Source: Thermosulfurimonas sp. F29 (GTDB lineage: Bacteria > Desulfobacterota > Thermodesulfobacteria > Thermodesulfobacteriales > Thermodesulfobacteriaceae). Taken from it: 64,000 bases of DNA. The position numbers and the translations under genes are program-made. Position 1 is the first letter of the stretch; every line of letters begins with the position of its first letter. Location of the stretch: positions 124,001 through 188,000 of the forward strand of contig NZ_JAIFYA010000001.1 of the NCBI RefSeq assembly GCF_019688735.1. The letters run 5' to 3'. The notes under the pieces are model-generated. The model did not search any database and was not told the origin of the DNA. It worked only from the letters and a program-made list of their open reading frames with translations. Below, piece by piece: positions 26,901 through 34,249 of the stretch.

Positions 26901-27035
26901 GATGTCCGAGAGATCCGGAATGGCATCCAGGGGGACCCGGTGGACGGCGAACCAGGCCGCCAGGCACAGGAAGGCCACGGTGGTAAGCACCAGAAAGGGG
27001 TTGCGCCCGGAGGCCTCAATGACCCGCGTGACCAC
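23934..27035 (-). CDS. cusA: CusA-type heavy-metal RND efflux pump
   Basis: A 1,033-residue RND permease with 12 membrane helices and two large periplasmic loops. The helix-4 sequence GAMVDAVIVLVENAHKHLE is that of the monovalent-cation (Cu+/Ag+, HME4) subgroup. Methionines expected for the CusA metal relay are present around EGSILYMPT, APLSMVETT and TRIDMLTTG. It would export Cu(I)/Ag(I) from periplasm or cytoplasm through the TolC-like channel. The apparent start is GTG 27035, overlapping cusB by 20 bases. It is the last gene of helicase/TolC-cusB-cusA. Confidence 0.93.
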   Translation of the reverse strand: MVTRVIEASGRNPFLVLTTVAFLCLAAWFAVHRVPLDAIPDLSDIQVIVVAEWPGQSPDIMEDQVTYPIVSSLVAAPRVKTVRGYSYFGQAFIYVLFKDGTDLYWARSRVLEYLDRIKGKLPRGVRVSLGPDATGVGWVFEYALVDKSGRHDLSELRTFQDFYLKYWLEAVPGVAEVATVGGFVKEYQVLLDPVKLYAHGLSVLEVIRAIRRSNQEVGGRILEFSGKEFFVRGRGYVKGISDLENIVLRNDPVTGTPVLLRDVAEVRLGAALRRGAAELNGEGEVVGGIVVMRYGENALNVIRRVKERLKEIEPALPEGVKIVTTYDRSELIKRAIGTLRKTLLEEMIVVSVVIFLFLLHPPSALVAVVILPVAVALSFIPMYYLRITANIMSLGGIAIAIGAMVDAVIVLVENAHKHLEHDTGPRREVILRAAREVGPAIFFSLLVITVSFLPVFALQAQEGRLFKPLAYTKTFSMFFAALLSITLAPALMVWFVRRGFPEGKNPLSRILIAVYRPVLGLALRWKWLVVLLSLASLAATVPVWQRLGSEFMPPLNEGSILYMPTTLPGISVTEAVRVLQIQDRILKSFPEVKTVFGKVGRAETATDPAPLSMVETTVLLKPRDKWRPGMTWDKLIAEMDRAMQIPGWTNAWTMPIKTRIDMLTTGIRTPIGIKIYGKDLATIQRIGEELEALLRGLPGTRSVYAERTSGGYYVDIVPDRRACARYGLTVGEVLDLVRTAVGGLVIDYTVEGRERYPVQVRYAREFREDLPGLKGILVKTPSGAMVPLGELARVRLTDGPPMIKDENGFRVGYVYVDVVGRDIGSYVREARRVVREKLRLPPGYFLEWSGQYRYMERVKRRLTLLIPFTVFLIFFLLYLHFRNLVEVTLVMLSIPFALVGSVWLLWFLGYNLSVAVGVGMIALAGVATETGVVMLVYLDAARRKRESAGPLDSRVLREAVVEGAVMRLRPKVMTVATTIAGLLPLLWSRGTGADVMRRIAAPMIGGLVTSTLVTLLLIPVLYEWWKGRSYQRQ

Positions 27036-28299
27036 CGCCTCCCCCTCCGAAGGCCGAAAGGGCGGCTTTGAGACGCGACTCCGCGTCGATCAGGAAGTTG
27101 GCCGAGACCACCACCTCCTCGCCGTGCCTGAGACCGGAGAGCACGATGCGTTTGCCGTCCACCTTGCGGCCCACCCGGACCATGCGGGGTTCGAAGAGTC
27201 CCGGCCCTTTCTTTACGAAGACATAGTAGTGCCCTCCGCCGTAGATCAGGGCCTCGTCCGGGATCACCATCTTCATCCCCAGGGGAATGCGCACCCGCAC
27301 CTCCGCCCACATCCCCGGCTTTAACCTTCCCCCGGGGTTGTCCAGGGTGAGTCTCGCCCGCATCACGCGAAGCCTGTCCTCCACCCAGGGATAGACCTCC
27401 TCTATCCGGGCCCTGAGGGAGCGAGGGACCCCAGGGACGAACACCTCCACCTCAAGACCGGGTTTGATCTCCGGTATCTCGGTCTCGTAAAAATCCGCCT
27501 CGATCCACACCCGGGAAAGATCCGCCAGGGTGTAAAGGGGTTCCGCGGGAGTGATCCTCTTTCCGGTGAAGACGGTCTTCTTTATCACGAAGCCCGAGAC
27601 CGGAGCCACCACCGGGAAGGCCCGGAGGGGTTTGCGTTTGCTCTTCAGGAGCGCGAGAGCCGATTCCGGAAATCCCCACAGCCGGAGCCTCCTTTCCGCG
27701 GCCCGAAGGGCCTCTCTGGCGGTGGATAGGGCCTCGGGGGAAGCCCTCGTTTCTTTCAGTTCGTCGAGCCACCGGAGGGCGCGGAGCAGTTCCTCCTCCG
27801 TGGCCAGAACCCGGGGAGAGTAAAGGGTAAAGAGGGTTTCACCGCGGCGCACGAACCTTCCGGTCCAGTCCACCCGGACCTCCTCCACCCAGCCCGCCAC
27901 CCGGGTGTGGACCTCGAAGATCCTGGTCTCGTCGTAGGCGACCCGGGCCGGGGCCCGCAGGGTTAACACCAGACGCTGGTGAGATACCGGAGCCGTACGC
28001 ACCCCGATGAGCTGTTGCCTTTCCGGGGAAATCCTCACCGGAACCAGGGGAAAAGCACGCTCCCTCGGGGCCTTACGGGTTCCGGGAGCCTTTTCCCCTT
28101 TCCGCCTCTCGCCCTTGGCCGAAGGGACCGCAACCTGGCTGGCCGGCACCAGATCCATCCCGCAGATGGGACACTTTCCCGGCCGGTCGGACTTGTAGCT
28201 GGGATGCATGGGACAGATGTAAATGGTCTTCCTGGCGGAAAGACCCACCCCCGGAGAAAACAACAACCACAGGGTCAGCCACAGCACCGCCGGTCTCAT
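27016..28299 (-). CDS. cusB: CusB-type periplasmic adaptor with N-terminal metal-binding domain
   Basis: About 427 residues. A signal peptide (LWLTLWLLFSPGVGLSA) is followed by YICPMHPSYKSDRPGKCPIC, the heavy-metal-binding domain with CPMHP and CPICGM motifs that bind Cu/Ag. The rest is the adaptor: split lipoyl and beta-barrel domains around a helical hairpin (LRALRWLDELKET region). The C-terminus ends in a Gly-rich HAGH tail with extra histidines. ATG 28299 is chosen for its GGAGG six bases upstream and the signal peptide; the longer open frame is not supported. It overlaps the TolC stop by four bases. Confidence 0.92.
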   Translation of the reverse strand: MRPAVLWLTLWLLFSPGVGLSARKTIYICPMHPSYKSDRPGKCPICGMDLVPASQVAVPSAKGERRKGEKAPGTRKAPRERAFPLVPVRISPERQQLIGVRTAPVSHQRLVLTLRAPARVAYDETRIFEVHTRVAGWVEEVRVDWTGRFVRRGETLFTLYSPRVLATEEELLRALRWLDELKETRASPEALSTAREALRAAERRLRLWGFPESALALLKSKRKPLRAFPVVAPVSGFVIKKTVFTGKRITPAEPLYTLADLSRVWIEADFYETEIPEIKPGLEVEVFVPGVPRSLRARIEEVYPWVEDRLRVMRARLTLDNPGGRLKPGMWAEVRVRIPLGMKMVIPDEALIYGGGHYYVFVKKGPGLFEPRMVRVGRKVDGKRIVLSGLRHGEEVVVSANFLIDAESRLKAALSAFGGGGGGHAGH

Positions 28300-31106
28300 G
28301 GCCCACCTCCTTCGGGCCCCGGAAGCTCCGGCGTAAGGGAGGCCCCCAGAAGGGTCTGCATCCTCACCAGAGCCAGGAGATAATTGATCCGGTGCCGTTC
28401 GAGGCCCAGCCGATATTCCAGAAGCCGTCGCCACCTTTCCAGGACATTAAGAAAATCCAGGGTCCCGGTCCCGTAATAGGACCGGGCCGACTCGAAATCG
28501 GCCTCGGCTCGCGGAAGGACCTCCTCCTGATAGAGACGAACGAGCTCGGCCTCGGTTTCCGCCCGAACGAGCCATTCCTCCAGCCGATAGCGAAGCTCGG
28601 ACTTTATGTCCTCCAGGGTCTTTTTCGAGGACACCACCTCTTCCTTGGCGGCCTCCCATAGAGGTTCCTGTTTCCGGGAGATGAAGAGGGGCACACTTAT
28701 CCCCACCCCGAACTCGTAAATTTCCGGATAGGGCCCCCGGGAATACCAGCCGGCAAAGACCTTGAGGTCGGGATAGCGGTTCAGTTCGGCTAGGTGCGCC
28801 GAAACCTCGCGCCGGCGCAGTCTTAGGCGATAAAGAACCACCCGGGGCGATTTATCCATGAGCGCAAGGAGCGTCTCCCTCCCGGGAAGCGGGGGAAGCC
28901 TCCGGGGAAGGGCGAGCTCGGGAAGCCGGGAAAAGGGGGTGAAGAGAAGGCGTTTTTCCAGACGCTCCCGGAGGATACGCCGTCTTTCCCGGTTGCGCCG
29001 GATCCTCTCCGTGAGAAGACTCCTTTCCGTGGCGGCCCGGAAGATGTCGGCCTGAAGTCCCTTCCCGGCCTCGTATCGGGCCCGGGCGCTTTCCTCAAGG
29101 CTCACCAGGGTGCCGGAGAGGTCGTCCAGGACCCGGGCCTCGGTTTCCAGATAAGCGGCCTCGAGCAGGGTCTCGGCCAGATCCCCCCAGAGGGACCAGA
29201 CCCTCTGACGATAGCGCACCCTCAGGATCTTTTCCTCCAGGCTGACGAGATCCCGGCGGGCCCGCCGTTTGCCTCGCCAGGGAAGCCTCTCTTCAATGCG
29301 GAGACCCGTAAGGCTCATGGGTTCCTCTCCCAGGGTGTTGGCCGGCACGGGATCACCCACATTCCGCACCACGAAGGAGATCCGCGGATCCGGAAGGGCG
29401 CCGGCCGGAGCGATGCGTTTTTCCTGAGCCCTGATGCGCGCAGAGAGGGCGGAAAGCGCCGGGTGTCTTTTGAGAAGCACCGGGGTGAAGCGGTGAAGAC
29501 ACTCCCTGAGGGTCTCGGCCCGGCCGAGACCCGGGAGAAGCCCCAGGAGGAGAATCAACAGGAGGGTGAAGAGGGTGCCCTGGGCCGGGCGCCTTACCGG
29601 ACGGGGTGCCCCTTCCGCAAGGGGGACGGTAGCGAGCCAGGGGGAAGGCCGGCCCGGAAGACGCTTCCCGAAGAGGGTCCTCGCCCGGGAAACGGTAAAA
29701 ATAAAGGTCTCCCGGGCCCGGGTCAGGGCCACATAGAGGAGACGCTTCTCCTCGGAGGGATCGGTGTCCGGAAAGAGGGTGAGGGGCACGAGCCCCTCCT
29801 CCGCCCCCACCAGCACCACCGCCTCGGCCTCGAGGCCCTTGGCTCCGTGAATGGTGACCAGATTGACCCCCTCCCGGGAACCGGAGATCACATCCGCCAG
29901 CGAAAGGAGTTTCAATCGGGCCGAGATCCTCTCCCGTTCCAGATCCGGCTCCAGGACGAGTTCCGCCACATGGGGAGCGAGAGCCCGAACCTCCCGGGCC
30001 AGATCCCCGCGGGAGAGGGCCCCCGAGGAGAAGGACTCCGCCAGGGACCTGAGTCTCTCCAGGGTCTCGGCGGCCCTCTCCTCCGGCTCGGCCACCGGAA
30101 CCCCCTCCCGCAAAAGGGCCTCGCGAACCCGGGAAAGCAGGGCCCGGAGGCGGGCCAGAACCAGGATGTCCCCCGGAGAGACCCGGCCGCCCCGGCCCGA
30201 ACTCTCCAGATAAACCCCTCCCAGAAGGGCGGCCACCTCCTTGGCCACCCCCACGGCCTCGGACTTCTCCGTGGGAAAAACCAGACCTTTCAGCGTCCCC
30301 CCGGGACGCATCGCGGAAAGACGAACCTTGAGGCCGAAGGGATCCTCCCTCAGACCCTCCGCCATTCCGAGAAGCGCTTCCGGCACCCGGTAGCTTCTTT
30401 TCAGGGTAAGGAGACGAAGTTCCGGGACGATTTCCCGGAGGTGGGTCTGGAGGATCTCCGGACGGGCTCCCCGAAACCCGTAGATGGCCTGAGCCGGGTC
30501 TCCCACCAGAAAGAACTCCGCTCCGGAAAAGATTCTGAGGAAGGAGAGCATCTCCGGGGAAAGATCCTGGTACTCGTCGATGAGAAGCGCACAGTTCGAA
30601 AAGTCTGCCCGCACGATCTCCGGGGCGTAAAGGAGCAGGCGATAGTAATCGAAGAGCCCCCGGGCGGAGAGGTATTCGAGGTATTCCCTGCGGAGAGGCT
30701 CCAGAGTCTCGTCCCCGGCCCGGATCTTCTCCAGCACCCGACGGGGACTCCCCTTAAGGCCGTGTTTTTTGAGGAGTTTTCCCACCAGGGCCTCGGCCTC
30801 TTCCTCGGAGACGAGACGCGGGGGAGAGCCCGTGGCCTCCGCGATGAGGTCGTAGGCCAGGGCGTGGAAGGTCTCCACCCGTATCCCGGATATCCCCAGG
30901 GCGGAGAGTCTATCCCTCAGCTCCTGGCGGGTGCGCACCGTAAAAGTCAGGAGGAAAATCCTTTCCGTAGGCACCCCCTTTCCCAGGAGGTGAAGGGCGC
31001 GTCCCAGAAGCACCCTGGTCTTTCCGGCCCCGGGCCCGGCCACCACCAGCGCCGACCCCGAAACCGCGACCGCCTTCCTCTGATCCTCGTCCAGCTCCAG
31101 ACCCAT
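28296..31106 (-). CDS. In-frame fusion: SF1 UvrD-like helicase + TolC/CusC-type outer-membrane channel
   Basis: One open frame of 936 codons. Residues 1-513 are a complete short UvrD/PcrA-like helicase: Walker A GPGAGKT, LLIDEYQDLSPEML, FLVGDPAQAIYGFRGA, VTIHGAKGLEAEAV and RLLYVALTRARETF, ending in a Pro/Arg-rich tail PAQGTLF typical of a helicase C-terminus. Residues 514-540 look like a signal peptide (TLLLILLLGLLPGLGRAE) and the remaining 400 are a TolC-family protein with its long helical hairpins. No stop codon and no ATG/GTG separates them; a TTG at 29558 (codon 517) is the nearest possible internal start. The TolC part pairs with cusBA downstream. GGAGG is only one base before ATG 31106. 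Confidence 0.85.
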   Translation of the reverse strand: MGLELDEDQRKAVAVSGSALVVAGPGAGKTRVLLGRALHLLGKGVPTERIFLLTFTVRTRQELRDRLSALGISGIRVETFHALAYDLIAEATGSPPRLVSEEEAEALVGKLLKKHGLKGSPRRVLEKIRAGDETLEPLRREYLEYLSARGLFDYYRLLLYAPEIVRADFSNCALLIDEYQDLSPEMLSFLRIFSGAEFFLVGDPAQAIYGFRGARPEILQTHLREIVPELRLLTLKRSYRVPEALLGMAEGLREDPFGLKVRLSAMRPGGTLKGLVFPTEKSEAVGVAKEVAALLGGVYLESSGRGGRVSPGDILVLARLRALLSRVREALLREGVPVAEPEERAAETLERLRSLAESFSSGALSRGDLAREVRALAPHVAELVLEPDLERERISARLKLLSLADVISGSREGVNLVTIHGAKGLEAEAVVLVGAEEGLVPLTLFPDTDPSEEKRLLYVALTRARETFIFTVSRARTLFGKRLPGRPSPWLATVPLAEGAPRPVRRPAQGTLFTLLLILLLGLLPGLGRAETLRECLHRFTPVLLKRHPALSALSARIRAQEKRIAPAGALPDPRISFVVRNVGDPVPANTLGEEPMSLTGLRIEERLPWRGKRRARRDLVSLEEKILRVRYRQRVWSLWGDLAETLLEAAYLETEARVLDDLSGTLVSLEESARARYEAGKGLQADIFRAATERSLLTERIRRNRERRRILRERLEKRLLFTPFSRLPELALPRRLPPLPGRETLLALMDKSPRVVLYRLRLRRREVSAHLAELNRYPDLKVFAGWYSRGPYPEIYEFGVGISVPLFISRKQEPLWEAAKEEVVSSKKTLEDIKSELRYRLEEWLVRAETEAELVRLYQEEVLPRAEADFESARSYYGTGTLDFLNVLERWRRLLEYRLGLERHRINYLLALVRMQTLLGASLTPELPGPEGGGP
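29505..29568 (-). other. Junction of helicase tail and internal TolC signal peptide
   Basis: Codon 513 (Phe) is the likely end of the helicase; the hydrophobic signal core begins directly after it. A separate TolC start would have to be TTG 29558 or a CTG/ATT codon here; no Shine-Dalgarno site is evident in front of it. The final AxA-like cleavage region is GLGRAE. Confidence 0.5.
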
Positions 31107-31115
31107 ACCTCCTTT

Positions 31116-31132
31116 TTTAAATCACATTTAAA
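31116..31132 (-). promoter_or_regulatory. Perfect inverted repeat TTTAAAT-CAC-ATTTAAA, putative operator
   Basis: Seven-base arms with a three-base spacer, directly upstream of the ribosome site of the helicase/TolC-cusBA operon. It lies in an AT-rich patch of an otherwise GC-rich region. Its position suits a repressor such as a metal sensor; no regulator gene is adjacent. Confidence 0.5.
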
Positions 31133-31144
31133 CCATCCGCCAAT

Positions 31145-31156
31145 ACGAAATTTCGT
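31145..31156. promoter_or_regulatory. 12-bp palindrome ACGAAATTTCGT
   Basis: Perfect palindrome 26 bases from the centre of the TTTAAAT inverted repeat, between the divergent efflux operon and ttcA-like gene. It could be a second operator half or part of a promoter. Confidence 0.4.
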
Positions 31157-31167
31157 TTTCCGATTTT

Positions 31168-31200
31168 CCCGGAAAAATAGGCTCGGATCCTATTTCCGGG
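31168..31200. repeat. Imperfect inverted repeat in the divergent intergenic region
   Basis: CCCGG-AA-AAATAGG and CCTATTTCCGGG form a 12-pair stem with a two-base bulge and a seven-base loop. It could fold in either transcript or bind a regulator. Confidence 0.45.
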
Positions 31201-31202
31201 GA

Positions 31203-31231
31203 TTGCCCCGGGGAAAAGGGGCCTTTAAAGT
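31203..31231 (+). promoter_or_regulatory. Putative promoter TTGCCC-17-TAAAGT
   Basis: TTGCCC at 31203-31208 and TAAAGT at 31226-31231. The -10 ends seven bases before ATG 31239, so the transcript would have next to no leader. Confidence 0.35.
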
Positions 31232-31238
31232 TTAGGGC

Positions 31239-31982
31239 ATGTCTCTTTACCTCAAACTGAAAAGGCTCATCGGGCGGGCACTGCACCGGTACGAAATGCT
31301 TTCTCCCGGTGATCGCATTCTCGTGGCCCTTTCCGGAGGGGCGGACAGCCTGGTCCTTACCTACTTTCTGGCCGAATGGCGGCGCAAGGTGCGTTTCGAG
31401 TACGAGCTCCGGGCCGTGCACCTGGACATGGGGTTTCCCCGGGGCCCCGAATACGAGGAAGGGCTCTCGAGGCTTGAGGAGTTCTGCCGGGGTCTCGGGG
31501 TGCCCTTCCAGCTCCTCCGAACCGACTGCGGATCGAGGGCCATGGAGGCCGCCGAACGGGGCAAACCATCCCCCTGTTTCGTGTGTTCCTGGTATCGTCG
31601 CAAACACCTCTTCCGGCTGGCCGGCGAGGAGGGCTTCAACAAGATCGCCTTCGGGCATCATCGGGACGACCTGGTGGTCACCTTCTTCCTGAACATGTGC
31701 TTTCAAGGGGAACTTTCCACCATTCTTCCGGTCCAGGAGATGTTCCAGGGCCGGATTTACCTGATAAGACCCCTCATTCTCGTGGAAAAGTCGGTGCTCA
31801 AGGCCTTTGCCCAGAAACGGGGCTTTCCCGTAGTGGAAAATCCCTGCCCCTTTTCCGGCGAGACCAGGCGCGTCTTCATGGAACGGTGGCTCGAGGAGCA
31901 CCTCTACACCATCAATCCCAAGGTGCGGGGGTCGGTATTCCGGGCCATCTTTAACTGGCGACCGGAGTATCTTCCCCGGTAA
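31239..31982 (+). CDS. TtcA-family tRNA thiolation ATPase (PP-loop)
   Basis: A 247-residue PP-loop protein. The ATP-pyrophosphatase motif is ALSGGADSLVLTYFL near residue 31. A CxxC pair (SPCFVCSWYRR) and a later Cys in NPCPFSG match the three cysteines that hold the iron-sulfur cluster in TtcA, and GHHRDDLVVTFFLNM is the TtcA/TilS second motif. TtcA makes 2-thiocytidine at position 32 of tRNAs; TtcA-like paralogues with other tRNA targets exist, so the exact base is not certain. The end overlaps the convergent VTT-domain gene by 32 bases. Confidence 0.82.
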   Translation: MSLYLKLKRLIGRALHRYEMLSPGDRILVALSGGADSLVLTYFLAEWRRKVRFEYELRAVHLDMGFPRGPEYEEGLSRLEEFCRGLGVPFQLLRTDCGSRAMEAAERGKPSPCFVCSWYRRKHLFRLAGEEGFNKIAFGHHRDDLVVTFFLNMCFQGELSTILPVQEMFQGRIYLIRPLILVEKSVLKAFAQKRGFPVVENPCPFSGETRRVFMERWLEEHLYTINPKVRGSVFRAIFNWRPEYLPR

Positions 31983-32589
31983 GAAATGGCCTGAGGAGAA
32001 GCCAGAGGATCACCACGGGAAGGGTCGCCGCAAGGAGGGTCTTCCAGTGTCCCGTGAGAGCGGCGTCCCCCTGAACGGTAAGGACCAGGGTGGCCGGAGC
32101 CCTTCCCAGGAGCATGATCGGAAAAAACACCCGAAAGGGCATGGGGAGAAGGCCCAGGGCATAGCAGAGATAGTCCTTGGGGAACCCCGGAAAGAGAAAC
32201 AGGAGAAAGGCCGCAGCGGGACCGCGTCGGCGGGTGAATTCCGTGATCCGCCGGTAGAACCTCTTTTCGGCCAGGTGCCGTTTCACCCTCTCCCGGAAGA
32301 TCCTTCCCAGTCCGAAGGCCGCACTTGACCCCAGGGCCAGACCGACCATGGCCAGGACAAATCCCTTCCAGGGGCCGAAGAGTGCTCCGGCGAGAAATCC
32401 GGTCATCTCCCCGGGTACGGGGGCCAGAACCACCTGCCCGGCCTGAAGCATCACGAAGGCCAGCGGAGCCCATAAGCCCTGAGCCTCAACAAAAGTCCTG
32501 AGAACCTCTCGATTCCTCCACAGGTGCGCCAAAATCTCAAAAATAAATTTACCCCCACCGAGTCTGCTACTTGAAAATATCAAACACAA
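31951..32589 (-). CDS. VTT-domain (TVP38/DedA-like) membrane protein
   Basis: About 212 residues with five or six membrane segments. The central VTT domain is visible: APVPGEMTGFLAGALFG (the GE/G motif of the reentrant loop), then LGSSAAFGLGR and FLLFLFPGFPKDYLCYALG. These proteins act in lipid scrambling or transport in the inner membrane (DedA/TMEM41B/TMEM64 superfamily). The frame opens at TTG 32589, but the first 20 residues are not conserved in type and a TTG at 32532 is an alternative start. Confidence 0.8.
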   Translation of the reverse strand: MCLIFSSSRLGGGKFIFEILAHLWRNREVLRTFVEAQGLWAPLAFVMLQAGQVVLAPVPGEMTGFLAGALFGPWKGFVLAMVGLALGSSAAFGLGRIFRERVKRHLAEKRFYRRITEFTRRRGPAAAFLLFLFPGFPKDYLCYALGLLPMPFRVFFPIMLLGRAPATLVLTVQGDAALTGHWKTLLAATLPVVILWLLLRPFLTGEDTPVAS

Positions 32590-32678
32590 GTTACCTTATC
32601 CCCGCATCTCCGGTCATTTTAAACAACGGAGAGGAGAAAGGCCAAAAAAGGAGAACTAGACCATTTGGTGATAGTGAC

Positions 32679-32707
32679 TTGGGGGAACTCCTTCATCCTG
32701 CTAAAAT
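32679..32707 (+). promoter_or_regulatory. Putative sigma-70 promoter TTGGGG-17-TAAAAT
   Basis: TTGGGG at 32679-32684, a 17-base spacer, and TAAAAT at 32702-32707. It lies about 40 bases before fmdB and is well placed to drive the long plus-strand housekeeping operon. The rest of 32590-32746 is AT-rich with no gene. Confidence 0.45.
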
Positions 32708-32746
32708 ATCTTCGGCTGGCAGAAAAACTCTAACCGGGTTTCAAGG

Positions 32747-33109
32747 ATGCCCATCTACGAGTTTCGGTGTGAGGTGTGCGGGGAGATTTTCGAGAAGCTC
32801 ATGAAAATGGGGGAGGAGTTTCCGCCCTGTCCCCGGTGTGGGGAAAAGCGCGTGATGAAGTTGCCCTCCCTGTTTGGGTTCCAGGACGCCTCGGGATGGC
32901 GTTCCGAAAGGGAGAGAGCGGTTCTCAAGCGGGCCCGGGACTACCTGGTGGACGGTAAGGTGGGGGAGGCCCGTCGTTTCCTCTCCATGGCCAAGGAATA
33001 TGTAAAGACCGACGCGGTGAAGAAACTGCACGACACTCTAAGCGAGAAAAAACCCCTCAAAGGGGGGTACATAAGCCGCACGGAAGTGGTGATCAAAAAA
33101 CGGGGGTAA
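32747..33109 (+). CDS. FmdB-family zinc ribbon protein with helical tail
   Basis: A 120-residue protein opening MPIYEFRCEVCGEIFEKL, with the second pair CPRCGEK: an FmdB zinc ribbon in the first 40 residues. The remaining 80 residues are helical and basic and end in a Lys-rich strand. The tail differs completely from the paralogue at 2854-3105. It heads the operon fmdB-DUF1844-ispE-prs-rplY-pth-psiE-guaA, suggesting a link with translation or core metabolism. Function unknown. Confidence 0.8.
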   Translation: MPIYEFRCEVCGEIFEKLMKMGEEFPPCPRCGEKRVMKLPSLFGFQDASGWRSERERAVLKRARDYLVDGKVGEARRFLSMAKEYVKTDAVKKLHDTLSEKKPLKGGYISRTEVVIKKRG

Positions 33110-33112
33110 ATC

Positions 33113-33385
33113 ATGGGTAAGGATAAGACCGAAGCTCCGCTTCCTCCGGTGACCTTCAGCACCTTTATTCTTTCCCTGAATACCGCAGCGCTCATTCATC
33201 TGGGGGAGCTTCCCAATCCGGAAACCAACGAAAAGAGCGTGAACCTGGAGCTGGCCCGCCACACCATCGACACCCTGGACATGCTCCGGGAAAAGACCCG
33301 GGGGAATCTTACCCCCGACGAGGAGCGGCTGCTCGAAAGCATTCTCTACGAACTGCGTATCCGGTATGTAAAGTTGACCTCCTGA
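33113..33385 (+). CDS. DUF1844 protein
   Basis: A 90-residue acidic protein. The segment TFSTFILSLNTAALIHLGE and the later ARHTIDTLDMLREKTRGNL are the defining parts of DUF1844, found near ispE or housekeeping genes in delta-type bacteria. No function is known. It follows fmdB by three bases and precedes ispE by nine. Confidence 0.85.
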   Translation: MGKDKTEAPLPPVTFSTFILSLNTAALIHLGELPNPETNEKSVNLELARHTIDTLDMLREKTRGNLTPDEERLLESILYELRIRYVKLTS

Positions 33386-33394
33386 AGATTGGTA

Positions 33395-34249
33395 ATGCGG
33401 CTTGTGGCTCCCGCCAAAATCAACCTCTTTCTTAGGATCTTGCGCCGGCGCAGGGACGGCTATCACGAGATAGAGACCTGTTTTCAGAAGATCACCCTGT
33501 GCGACGAGGTCTTCGTGGAAAGGGCCACGGACATAACCCTTGAGGTGGAGGGCGAGGCCCCTCCGGGACGGGAGAACCTCTGTTTCCGGGCGGCGGAGGG
33601 GTTTCTCAACCGGGCCGCGGTGGAGGCCGGGGTCTTCATCCGTTTGCGCAAGAGGATTCCTCCGGGAACGGGTCTCGGCGGGGCCTCGAGCGACGCCGCG
33701 GCGGTGCTCAGGGGGCTGGCCCGGCTCTATCCCGGCCACCTTTCCCGGGAGGACCTTTTCCGTCTGGCCCGGGAGCTGGGAGCGGATGTGCCCTTCTTTC
33801 TCTCCGAACACTCCACGGCCCTTGGACGGGGAATCGGCGACGAGCTTACGCCCTGGCCGGCCAGACCGGCCTGGTATGTAGTGGCGGTGCCCCCCTTCCG
33901 GATCTCCACCGCCTGGGCCTACCGCAACCTGAGATTGACAAAGGAAAAAACCCCGCTTAATTATGGGCCGGAAAATTTTTCGCCGGAGAAAGACCTGAGC
34001 AACGACTTTCGGGAGCTGGTTTTTGCCCGACATCCGGAGCTCAGGGGGCTCGAAGAGGAGATGAAGAAGGTGCAGGCCCGGGGAGTGGGACTTTCCGGAA
34101 GCGGCTCGGCCCTCTTTGCGATCTTTGAGGCGGAGGGCGAGGCCCGAGGGGCCGCGGAGGCCCTGAGAAACCGCTTCCCGGAATACCGATTTTTCGTGGC
34201 CACCAATTACGCAGAGGAGGAGGCCTTCCCATGTTCATCAATCACCTGA
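33395..34249 (+). CDS. ispE: 4-diphosphocytidyl-2-C-methyl-D-erythritol kinase IspE
   Basis: About 284 residues, a GHMP kinase of the MEP isoprenoid pathway. It begins with [12 protein letters not shown] and [10 protein letters not shown], has the ATP-binding glycine loop [18 protein letters not shown] near residue 90, and [15 protein letters not shown] as the third GHMP motif. It phosphorylates CDP-methylerythritol at the 2-hydroxyl. ATG 33395 is preferred over TTG 33389. The end overlaps prs by 19 bases. No other MEP gene is in the window. Confidence 0.95.
   Translation: MRLVAPAKINLFLRILRRRRDGYHEIETCFQKITLCDEVFVERATDITLEVEGEAPPGRENLCFRAAEGFLNRAAVEAGVFIRLRKRIPPGTGLGGASSDAAAVLRGLARLYPGHLSREDLFRLARELGADVPFFLSEHSTALGRGIGDELTPWPARPAWYVVAVPPFRISTAWAYRNLRLTKEKTPLNYGPENFSPEKDLSNDFRELVFARHPELRGLEEEMKKVQARGVGLSGSGSALFAIFEAEGEARGAAEALRNRFPEYRFFVATNYAEEEAFPCSSIT

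Noticed and set aside
28300-28434. Longer N-terminus of cusB
   Set aside because: The extra 45 residues precede a clear signal peptide whose ATG (28299) has GGAGG at good distance.
31203-31222. Intrinsic terminator at CCCCGGGGAAAAGGGG
   Set aside because: No T-run follows, and it lies between divergent genes where none is expected.
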